A stretch of 12,973 nucleotides of DNA, taken from assembly GCA_902475285.1 (NCBI GenBank), contig CABRZA010000067.1, forward strand, positions 1-12,973. Direction: 5' to 3'. Below, in pieces: positions 1 through 6,872 of this stretch (its first letter is position 1; every line of letters starts with the position of its first letter). The stretch is from an uncultured Porphyromonadaceae bacterium. Lineage in GTDB: Bacteria > Bacteroidota > Bacteroidia > Bacteroidales > Muribaculaceae. Position numbers and translations under genes: made by a program. The notes below the pieces were generated by a model, which worked only from the letters and a program-made list of their open reading frames with translations, did not search any database and was not told the DNA's origin.

Positions 1-28
1 CCTTTTGATTTTCTATGATACAGACGCA

Positions 29-79
29 TTTGTATGGGGCTGGGATTGTCCGGCAATTTGTATGTATTTTTGTATGTAT
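29..79. repeat. Three TTTGTATG direct repeats downstream of tRNA-Ser
   Basis: TTTGTATG occurs at 29-36, 57-64 and 69-76. The last two copies extend to TTTGTATGTAT and lie 12 bp apart. The block is AT-rich, unlike the GC-rich genes, and lies just beyond the 3' end of a tRNA gene, a common place for integrase arm sites. No integrase can be confirmed here; only a possible minus-strand start (ATG at 29-27, reading MRLYHRKSK) runs off the left edge. Confidence 0.45.
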
Positions 80-87
80 ATAAAATT

Positions 88-122
88 AAATCCGCTGCAA
101 ATTATTGACTTACAGCGGATTT
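88..122 (-). terminator. Hairpin downstream of tRNA-Ser, likely terminator
   Basis: The perfect 10-bp arms AAATCCGCTG (88-97) and CAGCGGATTT (113-122) flank a 15-nt loop. On the minus strand the hairpin starts 15 nt after the tRNA 3' end and is followed by the fairly T-rich stretch AATTTTATATA. It could end the tRNA transcript. The weak U-tract leaves open that it is instead a symmetric recombination or protein-binding site. Confidence 0.5.
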
Positions 123-136
123 GGCTTGATTGATTG

Positions 137-223
137 CGGAAAGGCAGGGATTCGAACCCTGGGTACCCGCAAGGGTACAACGGTTTTCGAGACCGCCCCG
201 ATCGACCACTCCGGCACCTTTCC
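137..223 (-). tRNA. tRNA-Ser (anticodon CGA)
   Basis: The minus strand folds as a class II tRNA of 87 nt. The acceptor arms GGAAAGG and CCTTTCC pair, with G as discriminator base. The D-arm region contains GAGTGGTCGA. The anticodon stem GCGGT/ACCGT encloses the loop CTCGAAA, giving anticodon CGA for UCG serine codons. A long variable arm (TACCC-TTGC-GGGTA), typical of serine tRNAs, precedes a T arm CAGGG-TTCGAAT-CCCTG. CCA is not encoded, since the next bases are CAATC. A canonical promoter lies upstream and a hairpin follows. Confidence 0.96.
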
Positions 224-257
224 ATTGGTCGAACAGCGCTTTTGCGCTTTGCGACTG

Positions 258-288
258 CAAATTTACGACAAAATTTCGTTCCCGCAAA
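258..288 (-). promoter_or_regulatory. Promoter of tRNA-Ser (Bacteroidetes type)
   Basis: On the minus strand, TTTG (288-285) is separated by 19 bp from TAAATTTG (265-258), which fits the Bacteroidetes -33 and -7 (TAnnTTTG) consensus. Transcription would begin near 253, leaving a leader of about 30 nt before the tRNA 5' end at 223. That leader contains a small hairpin, AGCGC-TTTT-GCGCT (235-248). Confidence 0.75.
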
Positions 289-309
289 ATTTTCCCGCAA
301 AAATTTTGC
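281..309. repeat. Tandem CCCGCAAAATTTT repeat between hutI and tRNA-Ser
   Basis: Two near-identical units, CCCGCAAAATTTT (281-293) and CCCGCAAAAATTTT (294-307), lie in tandem. The segment also forms an inverted repeat GCAAAATTTT (284-293) / AAAATTTTGC (300-309) with a 6-nt gap. It starts about 20 nt after the hutI stop codon on the minus strand, so it could be a weak AT-rich terminator for the hut operon. It also overlaps the -33 box of the tRNA promoter. Confidence 0.45.
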
Positions 310-330
310 TACCTGTGGCGAATTTCGATG

Positions 331-1581
331 CTACTCAAAGTTTCGCACCCTCCGGCCGCGGAGGTGGACGGCCGATATCCACGGCTCTGTGTAGGCGTAG
401 GGGATGTAGGCCAGGTCGGGGACATCGGGGCGCGTGATGATGAATGAGGCGTCGCGGCCCACGGTGATGGCACCGCAACGGTCGGCGAGACCCATCGCGG
501 CGGCGCCGTTGAGCGTGGTGGCGCCAAGCGCCTCTTCGGGAAGGAGACCCATGTTGATGCACCCAAGGCTCATCACGAAGCGCATGTCGCCCGACGGCGA
601 CGAACCCGGATTGTAGTCCGATGCCAAAGCCAGCGTCGCGCCGCTGTCGACGGCCCGTCGCGCCGGGCCGTAAGGCAGCCGACTGAAAAAAGACGCCCCC
701 GGCAGCATCGTGGCCACTGTGTCGGAGGCCGCAAGAAGGCGTATCTCCTCCTCGCCTGCGTTCTCCAAATGGTCGACCGACAGCGCCCCGTGGGCAACGC
801 CTACCTGCACGCCGCCGCTGTTGGCAAGCTCGTTGGCGTGAATCTTAGGCCGCAGGCCGTAGCGCGCGGCGGCTTCGAGGATGCGCGCCGTTTCGTCGGG
901 GGTGAAGAAACCCTCGTCGCAGAACACATCCACATACTGCGCCAACCCTTCGGCGGCGACGGCGGGCAGCATGTCGGCGATGAGCATGTCGACGTAGTCG
1001 CCCTGACGCCCGGCATATGCACGGGCCACGGCGTGGGCGCCGAGGAAGGTGATGCGGACGCGTGCCTCGACGCTGTCGGCCACGCGTGCCGCGGCGCGCA
1101 ACATCTTGATTTCGCCCACCCTGTCGAGCCCGTAGCCCGTCTTTATCTCGATGGCGCCGGTGCCGGCGGCCATCATACGGCGGGCGCGCTTGAGGGCGTC
1201 GGCGGCGAGCTGCTCCTCGGAGGTATGCGCCAACACGTCGGCGCTGTTCAGTATACCCCCGCCCCGAGCCGCTATCTCGGCATAGCTCAGGCCCTGGATT
1301 TTATCGACGAACTCACCCTGACGCGGGGCGGCATATATTATATGTGTATGCGAGTCGCAGAATGCCGGCAGCACGAGGCCACCGCAGGCATCGACGATGG
1401 AGCCGTAGCCATCGTCGGCAGGACAACGGTCCATGGTGCCGAAGGCGGCGATGGTACCGTCGTTGGCAATCTCAATCCACGCATTGTCGAGGCTCTGCAT
1501 TGTGCCCACCTCCGCGCCGCGCAGGCGCCCGACGCCCGCAGGCACTATGCCGTAGATACGGCGTATGTTTACAACTCGCAT
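331..1581 (-). CDS. hutI: Imidazolonepropionase (HutI)
   Basis: A 416-residue cytoplasmic amidohydrolase-superfamily enzyme that hydrolyses 4-imidazolone-5-propanoate to N-formimino-L-glutamate, the third step of histidine degradation. The N-terminal beta-sandwich part is followed by LPAFCDSHTH, where H78 and H80 are expected metal ligands. EIKTGYGL lies at about 145-152. KIHANEL supplies the probable metal ligand H248, VDHLENAG follows at about 269-276, and D322 in ASDYNPGSSPSGD is the expected catalytic and metal-binding aspartate. The length fits the family (about 400-420). The start overlaps the end of hutH by 13 bp, so the two are translationally linked. It is the last gene of the ftcD-hutU-hutH-hutI operon. 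All expected catalytic residues are present and the gene is intact. Confidence 0.97.
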   Translation of the reverse strand: MRVVNIRRIYGIVPAGVGRLRGAEVGTMQSLDNAWIEIANDGTIAAFGTMDRCPADDGYGSIVDACGGLVLPAFCDSHTHIIYAAPRQGEFVDKIQGLSYAEIAARGGGILNSADVLAHTSEEQLAADALKRARRMMAAGTGAIEIKTGYGLDRVGEIKMLRAAARVADSVEARVRITFLGAHAVARAYAGRQGDYVDMLIADMLPAVAAEGLAQYVDVFCDEGFFTPDETARILEAAARYGLRPKIHANELANSGGVQVGVAHGALSVDHLENAGEEEIRLLAASDTVATMLPGASFFSRLPYGPARRAVDSGATLALASDYNPGSSPSGDMRFVMSLGCINMGLLPEEALGATTLNGAAAMGLADRCGAITVGRDASFIITRPDVPDLAYIPYAYTEPWISAVHLRGRRVRNFE

Positions 1582-3062
1582 GTCTTCACGAAGTTGACGG
1601 CGCGGTGTATGAGCGGGCTCATCACCGTATCCACATCAATGAAAGGCACCTCGCGGCGGAATGCTTCGAAAAGACTCTCCACACAGGCCGACGATTTGAG
1701 CGGCCGGCGGAATTCCAGCGCCTGCGCGGCGGTGAAGAGCTCTATGCCGAGTACCTCTGTGGCGTTGGCCACCACGCGCAGTAGCTTCGTGGCGCTGTTG
1801 GCACCCATCGACACATGGTCTTCCTGACCCTGCGACGATGGTATGCTGTCGCAACTCGTTGGCCAGCAGAGGCTCTTGTTCTGGTTGAGCACCGACGCCG
1901 CTGCATACTGCGCTATCATGAAGCCGCTGTTGAGACCCGGCTTGGCCACCAGGAACGACGGAAGCCCGCGCGTGCCGCCTATGAGCTTGTAGATGCGGCG
2001 CTCGCTGATGTTCGACAGCTCGGTGAGGGCCAGCGCCAGATAGTCCATCGGCATGGCTATGGGCTCGCCGTGGAAGTTGCCCGCCGAAACTATCACGTCG
2101 TCGTCGGGGAACACCGTCGGGTTGTCGGTCGGCGAGTTTATCTCGTTCTCCATTATGCGGTTTACGAAGGCGATGGCGTCCTTCACCGCGCCGTGCACCT
2201 GCGGGATACAGCGGAACGAATAGGGGTCCTGCACATGCTTCTTGGGCTGCGCTATGAGTTCGCTGCCGGCGAGAATTTCGCGCATGTCCTCGGCCACTTC
2301 TATCTGTCCCTGCTGGTGGCGGACTTCGTTGACACGCGCCCCGAAAGGCTCGATGCGGCCGTCGAAGGCGTCGAGCGACATTGCCGCTATCCTGTCGGCG
2401 GCTTTCAGCAGGCGCTGCGCCGCAACAACGGCCAGCGTGCCGTGGGCCGACATGAACTGAGTGCCGTTGAGCAGCGCAAGGCCCTCCTTGGAGCGCAGTT
2501 TCAGCGGTTTGAGGCCGTGGCGCGCCAGGGCTTCGGCGGCAGGCACTATGGCGCCGTCCATCTCCATCTCGCCCAGGCCGATGAGCGGCAGGCACATGTT
2601 GGCGAGCGGTGCGAGGTCGCCGCTCGCACCCAACGAACCCTGCGAGTACACCACCGGGGTGATGCGCAGGTTGAAGAAGTCGATGAGGCGCTGCACCGTC
2701 TCCACGGCCACGCCGGAGTTGCCGTAGCTGAGCGACTGTATTTTAAGCAGAAGCATCGTCCGCACCGTGCGCGTGTCGAGGCGCTCGCCCAGACCGCACG
2801 CATGGCTCATCACAAGGTTGCTTTGAAGCTGCGACAGCTCGTCGGGCCCTATCGATATGTTGCACAGCGAGCCGAAGCCGGTGTTGATGCCGTAGACGGG
2901 CTCGGCCGTACGCGCTATCTTCTCGTCGAGGTAGTCGCGGCAGCGCTTTATTAGTTCCTCCGAGCGCTGGCTCAGGTGGAGGGTGCAGTCGCCGTCGACA
3001 AGGTCGACCACATCACGGCAGGTGATGGGATTGGGCGATATATAATGGTCTGTATGTTCCAT
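1569..3062 (-). CDS. hutH: Histidine ammonia-lyase (HutH)
   Basis: A 497-residue lyase that removes ammonia from L-histidine to give trans-urocanate, the entry step of the pathway. The segment SLGASGDLAPL carries the Ala146-Ser147-Gly148 triad, which in this family cyclises to the MIO electrophile. YGINTGFG supplies the conserved active-site Tyr57. FRCIPQVHGA and the NEINSPTDNPTVF region are also family hallmarks, and the length is usual (about 500). The ATG at 3062 lies 6 bp after the hutU stop codon, and the 3' end overlaps hutI by 13 bp. Aromatic-amino-acid lyases share this fold, but the Hut neighbours and His-type motifs make histidine the substrate. Confidence 0.98.
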   Translation of the reverse strand: MEHTDHYISPNPITCRDVVDLVDGDCTLHLSQRSEELIKRCRDYLDEKIARTAEPVYGINTGFGSLCNISIGPDELSQLQSNLVMSHACGLGERLDTRTVRTMLLLKIQSLSYGNSGVAVETVQRLIDFFNLRITPVVYSQGSLGASGDLAPLANMCLPLIGLGEMEMDGAIVPAAEALARHGLKPLKLRSKEGLALLNGTQFMSAHGTLAVVAAQRLLKAADRIAAMSLDAFDGRIEPFGARVNEVRHQQGQIEVAEDMREILAGSELIAQPKKHVQDPYSFRCIPQVHGAVKDAIAFVNRIMENEINSPTDNPTVFPDDDVIVSAGNFHGEPIAMPMDYLALALTELSNISERRIYKLIGGTRGLPSFLVAKPGLNSGFMIAQYAAASVLNQNKSLCWPTSCDSIPSSQGQEDHVSMGANSATKLLRVVANATEVLGIELFTAAQALEFRRPLKSSACVESLFEAFRREVPFIDVDTVMSPLIHRAVNFVKTCEL

Positions 3063-3068
3063 ATTTTG

Positions 3069-5078
3069 TTATTGCAGAGCGTTTTCGATAGTTTTGTCGT
3101 CGGCTATGTTGGGCACGGTCACCTTCAGGCCCTCGTGCTTCTCCATGCGGCGTGCTATGGCGGCGAGGGCGCCGTCGTTGCGCGCCCAGGCGCGGCGCGC
3201 TATGCCGTTTTCCACGTCCCATTGGAGCATGCGGAGTATGCGTTGGCGGCACTCGGCCGAGCCGTCGAGCACCATGCCGAAGCCTCCGTTTATTACCTCG
3301 CCCCAGCCTACGCCGCCGCCGTTGTGCAGCGATACCCAGGTGGCGCCCCGGAAGGAGTCGCCGATTACGTTCTGAACGGCCATGTCGGCGCAGTAGCGCG
3401 AGCCGTCGTAGATGTTCGATGTCTCGCGGTAGGGCGAGTCGGTGCCGCTCACGTCGTGGTGGTCGCGTCCGAGCACAACCGGCCCTTTGAGCCGTCCGTC
3501 GGCAATGGCGTCGTTGAAGGCCAGCGCTATGCGCGCGCGCCCCTCGGCATCGGCGTAGAGTATGCGCGCCTGCGAGCCAACCACCAGGTGGTTGGCGCCC
3601 GCGCGGCGTATCCAGTGTATGTTGTCGTCGAGCTGCCCGGCGATGTCGGCAGGTGCCTCGGCGCGAAGCTCTTCGAGCACGTCGCCGGCAATCTTGTCGG
3701 TGAGGGCAAGGTCGGAGGGGTCCTCCGACGCGCACACCCAACGGAAGGGTCCGAAACCGTAGTCGAAGAACAGCGGGCCCATAATATCCTCAACATAGGA
3801 AGGATAGCGGAACTGTCGGCCGTTCTCGCCCGCGATGTCGGCGCCGGCGCGCGACGATTCGAGCAGGAACGCGTTGCCGTAGTCGAAGAAGTACATGCCG
3901 CGCTCGGCCAGCTTGTTGATGGCCGCAACCTGCCGGCGCAGCGACGCCTGCACGGCCTCGCGGAAGCCCTCGGGGTCGTCGGCCATCATGGTCTTGGCCT
4001 CCTCGAAGCTAATGCCGGCCGGGTAGTAGCCGCCTGCCCACGGATTGTGGAGCGACGTCTGGTCCGAACCGAGGTCTACGCGTATGTTGCTGTCGGCCAG
4101 ACGCTCCCACAGGTCAACCACATTGCCCTGATAGGCCAGCGACACGGGCTTGCGCTCGGTCATGGCCCGGCGTATGCGCTCCATGAGCTCGTCGAGGTCG
4201 GTGTGCACCTCGTCGACCCAGCCCTGGGCCTTGCGCTTCTCCACGGCCTTGGGGTTGATTTCGGCCACCACGGTCACCACTCCGGCTATATTGCCGGCCT
4301 TGGGCTGTGCGCCGCTCATGCCGCCGAGGCCGGCCGTCACGAAGAGCATCCCCCCGAGGCTGCCGTCAGTAGAGCGGCGCCGCGCGGCGTTGAGCACCGT
4401 GATGGTAGTGCCGTGGACTATGCCCTGCGGGCCTATATACATGTAGGAGCCGGCCGTCATCTGGCCGTACTGACTCACACCCAGCGCGTTGAAGCGCTCC
4501 CAATCGTCGGGCTTGCTGTAATTGGGCACAACCATGCCGTTGGTCACCACCACGCGCGGTGCCTCGCGGTGCGAGGGGAAGAGGCCCAGCGGATGGCCCG
4601 AGTACATCACGAGCGTCTGCTCGTCGGTCATCTCGCTGAGATATTTCATCGTCAGGCGGTACTGCGCCCAATTCTGGAACACCGCCCCGTTGCCGCCGTA
4701 GGTTATCAGCTCGTGGGGATGCTGTGCCACGGCGGGGTCGAGGTTGTTCTGTATCATCATCATGATGGCCGCGGCCTGGCGCGAGCGCGCCGGATACTCG
4801 TCCACCGGACGGGCGTACATCTCGTAGTCGGGGCGGTAGCGGTACATGTAGATGCGCCCGTAGGTGCGAAGCTCATGGGCAAACTCCGGCGCCAGCTCAG
4901 CATGGAGCTCGGCCGGGAAGTAACGCAGCGCGTTCTTCAACGCTAATTTCTCTTCCTCGCGGCTCAGGATTTTCTTGCGGCGCGGAGCGTGGTTCACCTC
5001 GGGGTCGTAAGGCTTGGCGGCGGGCAGCTCGGTGGGTATGCCCTCGCTGACGGCACGCTGAAATTCGGCTTTGTTCAT
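3069..5078 (-). CDS. hutU: Urocanate hydratase (HutU), long form
   Basis: A 669-residue NAD+-dependent urocanase converting urocanate and water to 4-imidazolone-5-propanoate. It is the long form, resembling eukaryotic enzymes more than the roughly 555-residue Pseudomonas type. ITYGGNGAVFQNWAQYRL lies at about 125-142. YGQMTAGSYMYIGPQGIVHG, near 204-223, belongs to the NAD-binding core; Met213 sits where many long-form homologues, as I recall, have Cys. TAGLGGMSGAQPKA follows at 248-261. GFGPFRWVC ends in Cys449, which corresponds to the catalytic cysteine of the urocanase signature. The C-terminal part has LGRDHHDVSGTDSPYRE and HNGGGVGWGEVINGGFG. The start ATG overlaps the ftcD stop as ATGA, so translation is coupled. 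The reading frame stays open upstream inside ftcD, but homology begins at this ATG. Confidence 0.97.
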   Translation of the reverse strand: MNKAEFQRAVSEGIPTELPAAKPYDPEVNHAPRRKKILSREEEKLALKNALRYFPAELHAELAPEFAHELRTYGRIYMYRYRPDYEMYARPVDEYPARSRQAAAIMMMIQNNLDPAVAQHPHELITYGGNGAVFQNWAQYRLTMKYLSEMTDEQTLVMYSGHPLGLFPSHREAPRVVVTNGMVVPNYSKPDDWERFNALGVSQYGQMTAGSYMYIGPQGIVHGTTITVLNAARRRSTDGSLGGMLFVTAGLGGMSGAQPKAGNIAGVVTVVAEINPKAVEKRKAQGWVDEVHTDLDELMERIRRAMTERKPVSLAYQGNVVDLWERLADSNIRVDLGSDQTSLHNPWAGGYYPAGISFEEAKTMMADDPEGFREAVQASLRRQVAAINKLAERGMYFFDYGNAFLLESSRAGADIAGENGRQFRYPSYVEDIMGPLFFDYGFGPFRWVCASEDPSDLALTDKIAGDVLEELRAEAPADIAGQLDDNIHWIRRAGANHLVVGSQARILYADAEGRARIALAFNDAIADGRLKGPVVLGRDHHDVSGTDSPYRETSNIYDGSRYCADMAVQNVIGDSFRGATWVSLHNGGGVGWGEVINGGFGMVLDGSAECRQRILRMLQWDVENGIARRAWARNDGALAAIARRMEKHEGLKVTVPNIADDKTIENALQ

Positions 5079-6778
5079 TTCCCTATCTTGGAGTTTACGG
5101 TTTGGAGTATTTCTTGTTCGAGGGCGTCGGCTTCCGCGGCGAGAGCCTGCGCGTCGGCAAGCCAGGCCTCCACTTCGGCGTCGCCGGCTATGCCTGCGGC
5201 GTTGATCTGCATGTTGAGCAGCGCGCCGCGCACTGCTGCACGTGCGGCGAGGGCGCCCACACCGGCGTCGGTAATTGATGCCGGAAGGCCCTCGGCGGCC
5301 ACGGCTTTGAGCAGCGCGAACACGCCGTAGGCCGAGCGAACGGTGTCGTAGGGAACGGCCACAGCCTCTTTGGTGGCCGTTGCGATGGCGGCGTCGCGGC
5401 GCTCGCGCTCCTCGGCAGTACCTTTGGGCATGCCTATGGCAGCCATGATGGCATTGAACGACTCTGTGTCGCGGTCTACGAGCCACAGCAGGTGCGCCAT
5501 GGCCTTCTGACCTTCCACAGCGAGGTCGGAGAACTCCTCCCAGCGCTCGTCCCAGCCGGCCTTGTGGGCCGAGAGGTTGGCCACCATAGCGCCGAGGGCC
5601 GCGCCGAGGGCGCCGAGATATGCTGCCACCGAACCGCCGCCGGGGGCCGGGGCTTCCGATGCCGTGGTGCGCGCGAAGGCCTTGGCGCTGAGGTCGATCA
5701 GTCGCCGTGCCTGCGGGCGGCGTGCTTCGAGCACGTCTTCTATGATTTTCTCTTCGGGAACGAAGGGCTTGAGCTCGTCGAGACCCATCGAGCGGATGGC
5801 AAGGCGTATCTTCTCGTCGTCGTCGATGCCCAGGCTGCGCTGCTGCCGCGCGAGGAAGTAGTCGGCGGCGTCCAGAAGGGCCTTGCGCGGCACCAGGCCC
5901 ACGATTTCCGTGCCCGTCACGCGCACGCCGCGGGCGTCGGCCTTGCGGCAAACTTCGGCGAAGGCTTCGTGGAGGGGCGTGGCGGCTGTGTCGGTGATGT
6001 TCATCGACACCTGGGCTATGCCGTATTCGTCGATATACCAACCTATTGCCTTCGTGCCCTTGAGCGTGCCGGGCTGCATCAGCGGCTTGCCGTTCTCGTC
6101 TTTGAGCGGCTTGCCGGTGAGCTTGCCGCCCTCACGCATGGGGCGCCCCTTCTCGCGAACGTCGAAGGCGATGGCGTTGGCGCGCCGCGTGGAGGTGCTG
6201 TTGAGGTTGAAGTTCACGGCTATGAGGAAGTCGCGGGCACCTATCGCCGTCGCGCCCGTGCGGGCGAGCTGGTCGTCCCACGCGCGATCGCCGTAGTCGG
6301 CGCCGTCGCTGCCGCCCATGCGCTCGGCCAGACCCTCGTATTCACCGCGGCGGCATATGGCGAGGTTCTTGCGCTCGGGCCGCAGTGCCGATGCCTCGTA
6401 GGCATACACGGGGATGCCGAGCTCGTCGGCCACGCGCTGCCCCAATTGGCGGGCAAGCTCGGCACATTCGGCCAGCGTGATGCCCGACACGGGCACGAAC
6501 GGGCAAACGTCGGTGGCGCCCATACGCGGATGCGCCCCGTGGTGACGGCTCATGTCAATCAGTTCCGACGCGCGCTTTATGCCCTGGAAGGCGGCTTCGG
6601 CCACCGCTTCCGGCTCGCCGGCAAAGGTTACTACTGTGCGGTTGGTGGCCTCGCCTGGATCAACGTCCAGCAGCGAAACACCTTCGACGGCCTCGATGGC
6701 CTCCGTGATACTCTTGATTATCTCTTTATTGCGGCCCTCGCTGAAATTGGGCACGCATTCTACGATTCGTTTCTCCAT
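5075..6778 (-). CDS. ftcD: Bifunctional glutamate formiminotransferase / formiminotetrahydrofolate cyclodeaminase (FtcD)
   Basis: A 567-residue fusion enzyme. The N-terminal half (about 1-325) is the formiminotransferase, opening with VECVPNFSEGR; MSRHHGAHPRMGATDVCPFV holds the expected catalytic His83. The C-terminal half (about 355-560) is the cyclodeaminase, with the hallmark PGGGSVAAYLGALGAAL (379-395) and DTESFNAIMAA. The enzyme moves the formimino group from formiminoglutamate to tetrahydrofolate and then makes 5,10-methenyl-THF and ammonia. It completes the pathway without a separate HutG or HutF. The ATG at 6778 is chosen because homology begins at EKRIVECVPNFS and a good promoter lies 19 bp upstream; an in-frame ATG at 6817 would lie upstream of that promoter. 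It is first in the operon and overlaps hutU by ATGA. Confidence 0.96.
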   Translation of the reverse strand: MEKRIVECVPNFSEGRNKEIIKSITEAIEAVEGVSLLDVDPGEATNRTVVTFAGEPEAVAEAAFQGIKRASELIDMSRHHGAHPRMGATDVCPFVPVSGITLAECAELARQLGQRVADELGIPVYAYEASALRPERKNLAICRRGEYEGLAERMGGSDGADYGDRAWDDQLARTGATAIGARDFLIAVNFNLNSTSTRRANAIAFDVREKGRPMREGGKLTGKPLKDENGKPLMQPGTLKGTKAIGWYIDEYGIAQVSMNITDTAATPLHEAFAEVCRKADARGVRVTGTEIVGLVPRKALLDAADYFLARQQRSLGIDDDEKIRLAIRSMGLDELKPFVPEEKIIEDVLEARRPQARRLIDLSAKAFARTTASEAPAPGGGSVAAYLGALGAALGAMVANLSAHKAGWDERWEEFSDLAVEGQKAMAHLLWLVDRDTESFNAIMAAIGMPKGTAEERERRDAAIATATKEAVAVPYDTVRSAYGVFALLKAVAAEGLPASITDAGVGALAARAAVRGALLNMQINAAGIAGDAEVEAWLADAQALAAEADALEQEILQTVNSKIGK

Positions 6779-6796
6779 GGGGTTTAGAATGTGCCA

Positions 6797-6827
6797 CAAA
6801 GTTACAAAAAAATTCATGCCATGCCAA
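6797..6827 (-). promoter_or_regulatory. Promoter of the ftcD-hutU-hutH-hutI operon
   Basis: On the minus strand, TTG (6827-6825) is followed after 20 bp by TAACTTTG (6804-6797), a perfect TAnnTTTG box. Transcription should start near 6792, about 13 nt before the ftcD ATG. The 94-bp divergent region to the protease gene also holds the inverted pair GTTAC (6801-6805) / GTAAC (6837-6841) and the small palindrome TTGCCGCAA (6844-6852). These could be operator sites but are not demonstrably so. Confidence 0.75.
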
Positions 6828-6872
6828 CAACCCGCTGTAACAATTGCCGCAAATTTACGTCATATAAGTATT

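Noticed and set aside
65..72. TATTTTTG as a plus-strand -7 promoter box
   Set aside because: It matches TAnnTTTG, but no TTG lies at 19-21 bp and no plus-strand gene follows. The region is AT-rich, so a chance match is likely.
13..447. Several short frames across the tRNA-Ser gene
   Set aside because: They read through a tRNA and its promoter, and no protein motif is visible.
769..1827. 352-codon plus-strand frame opposite hutI
   Set aside because: Antisense shadow with no domain-like sequence; the minus-strand HutI carries all its metal ligands.
2976..4946. Very long plus-strand open frame (656 codons) opposite hutU and hutH
   Set aside because: It is the antisense of two confidently identified enzymes. 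The translation is Ala/Val/His/Arg-rich with no motif, as expected from GC-rich codon shadows.
5079..6041. In-frame upstream extension of hutU to 990 codons
   Set aside because: The extension lies wholly inside ftcD in another frame and is Arg-rich nonsense. Homology and the ATGA junction place the start at 5078.
6850..6857. Second minus-strand TAAATTTG box as an alternative hut promoter
   Set aside because: No -33 TTG is found at the right spacing, and the box at 6797-6804 has one and lies closer to ftcD.
6552..6872. N-terminal extension of the protease upstream of MKHIFLALS
   Set aside because: It is antisense to ftcD and would hide the signal peptide. The ATG at 6873 gives a normal export signal.
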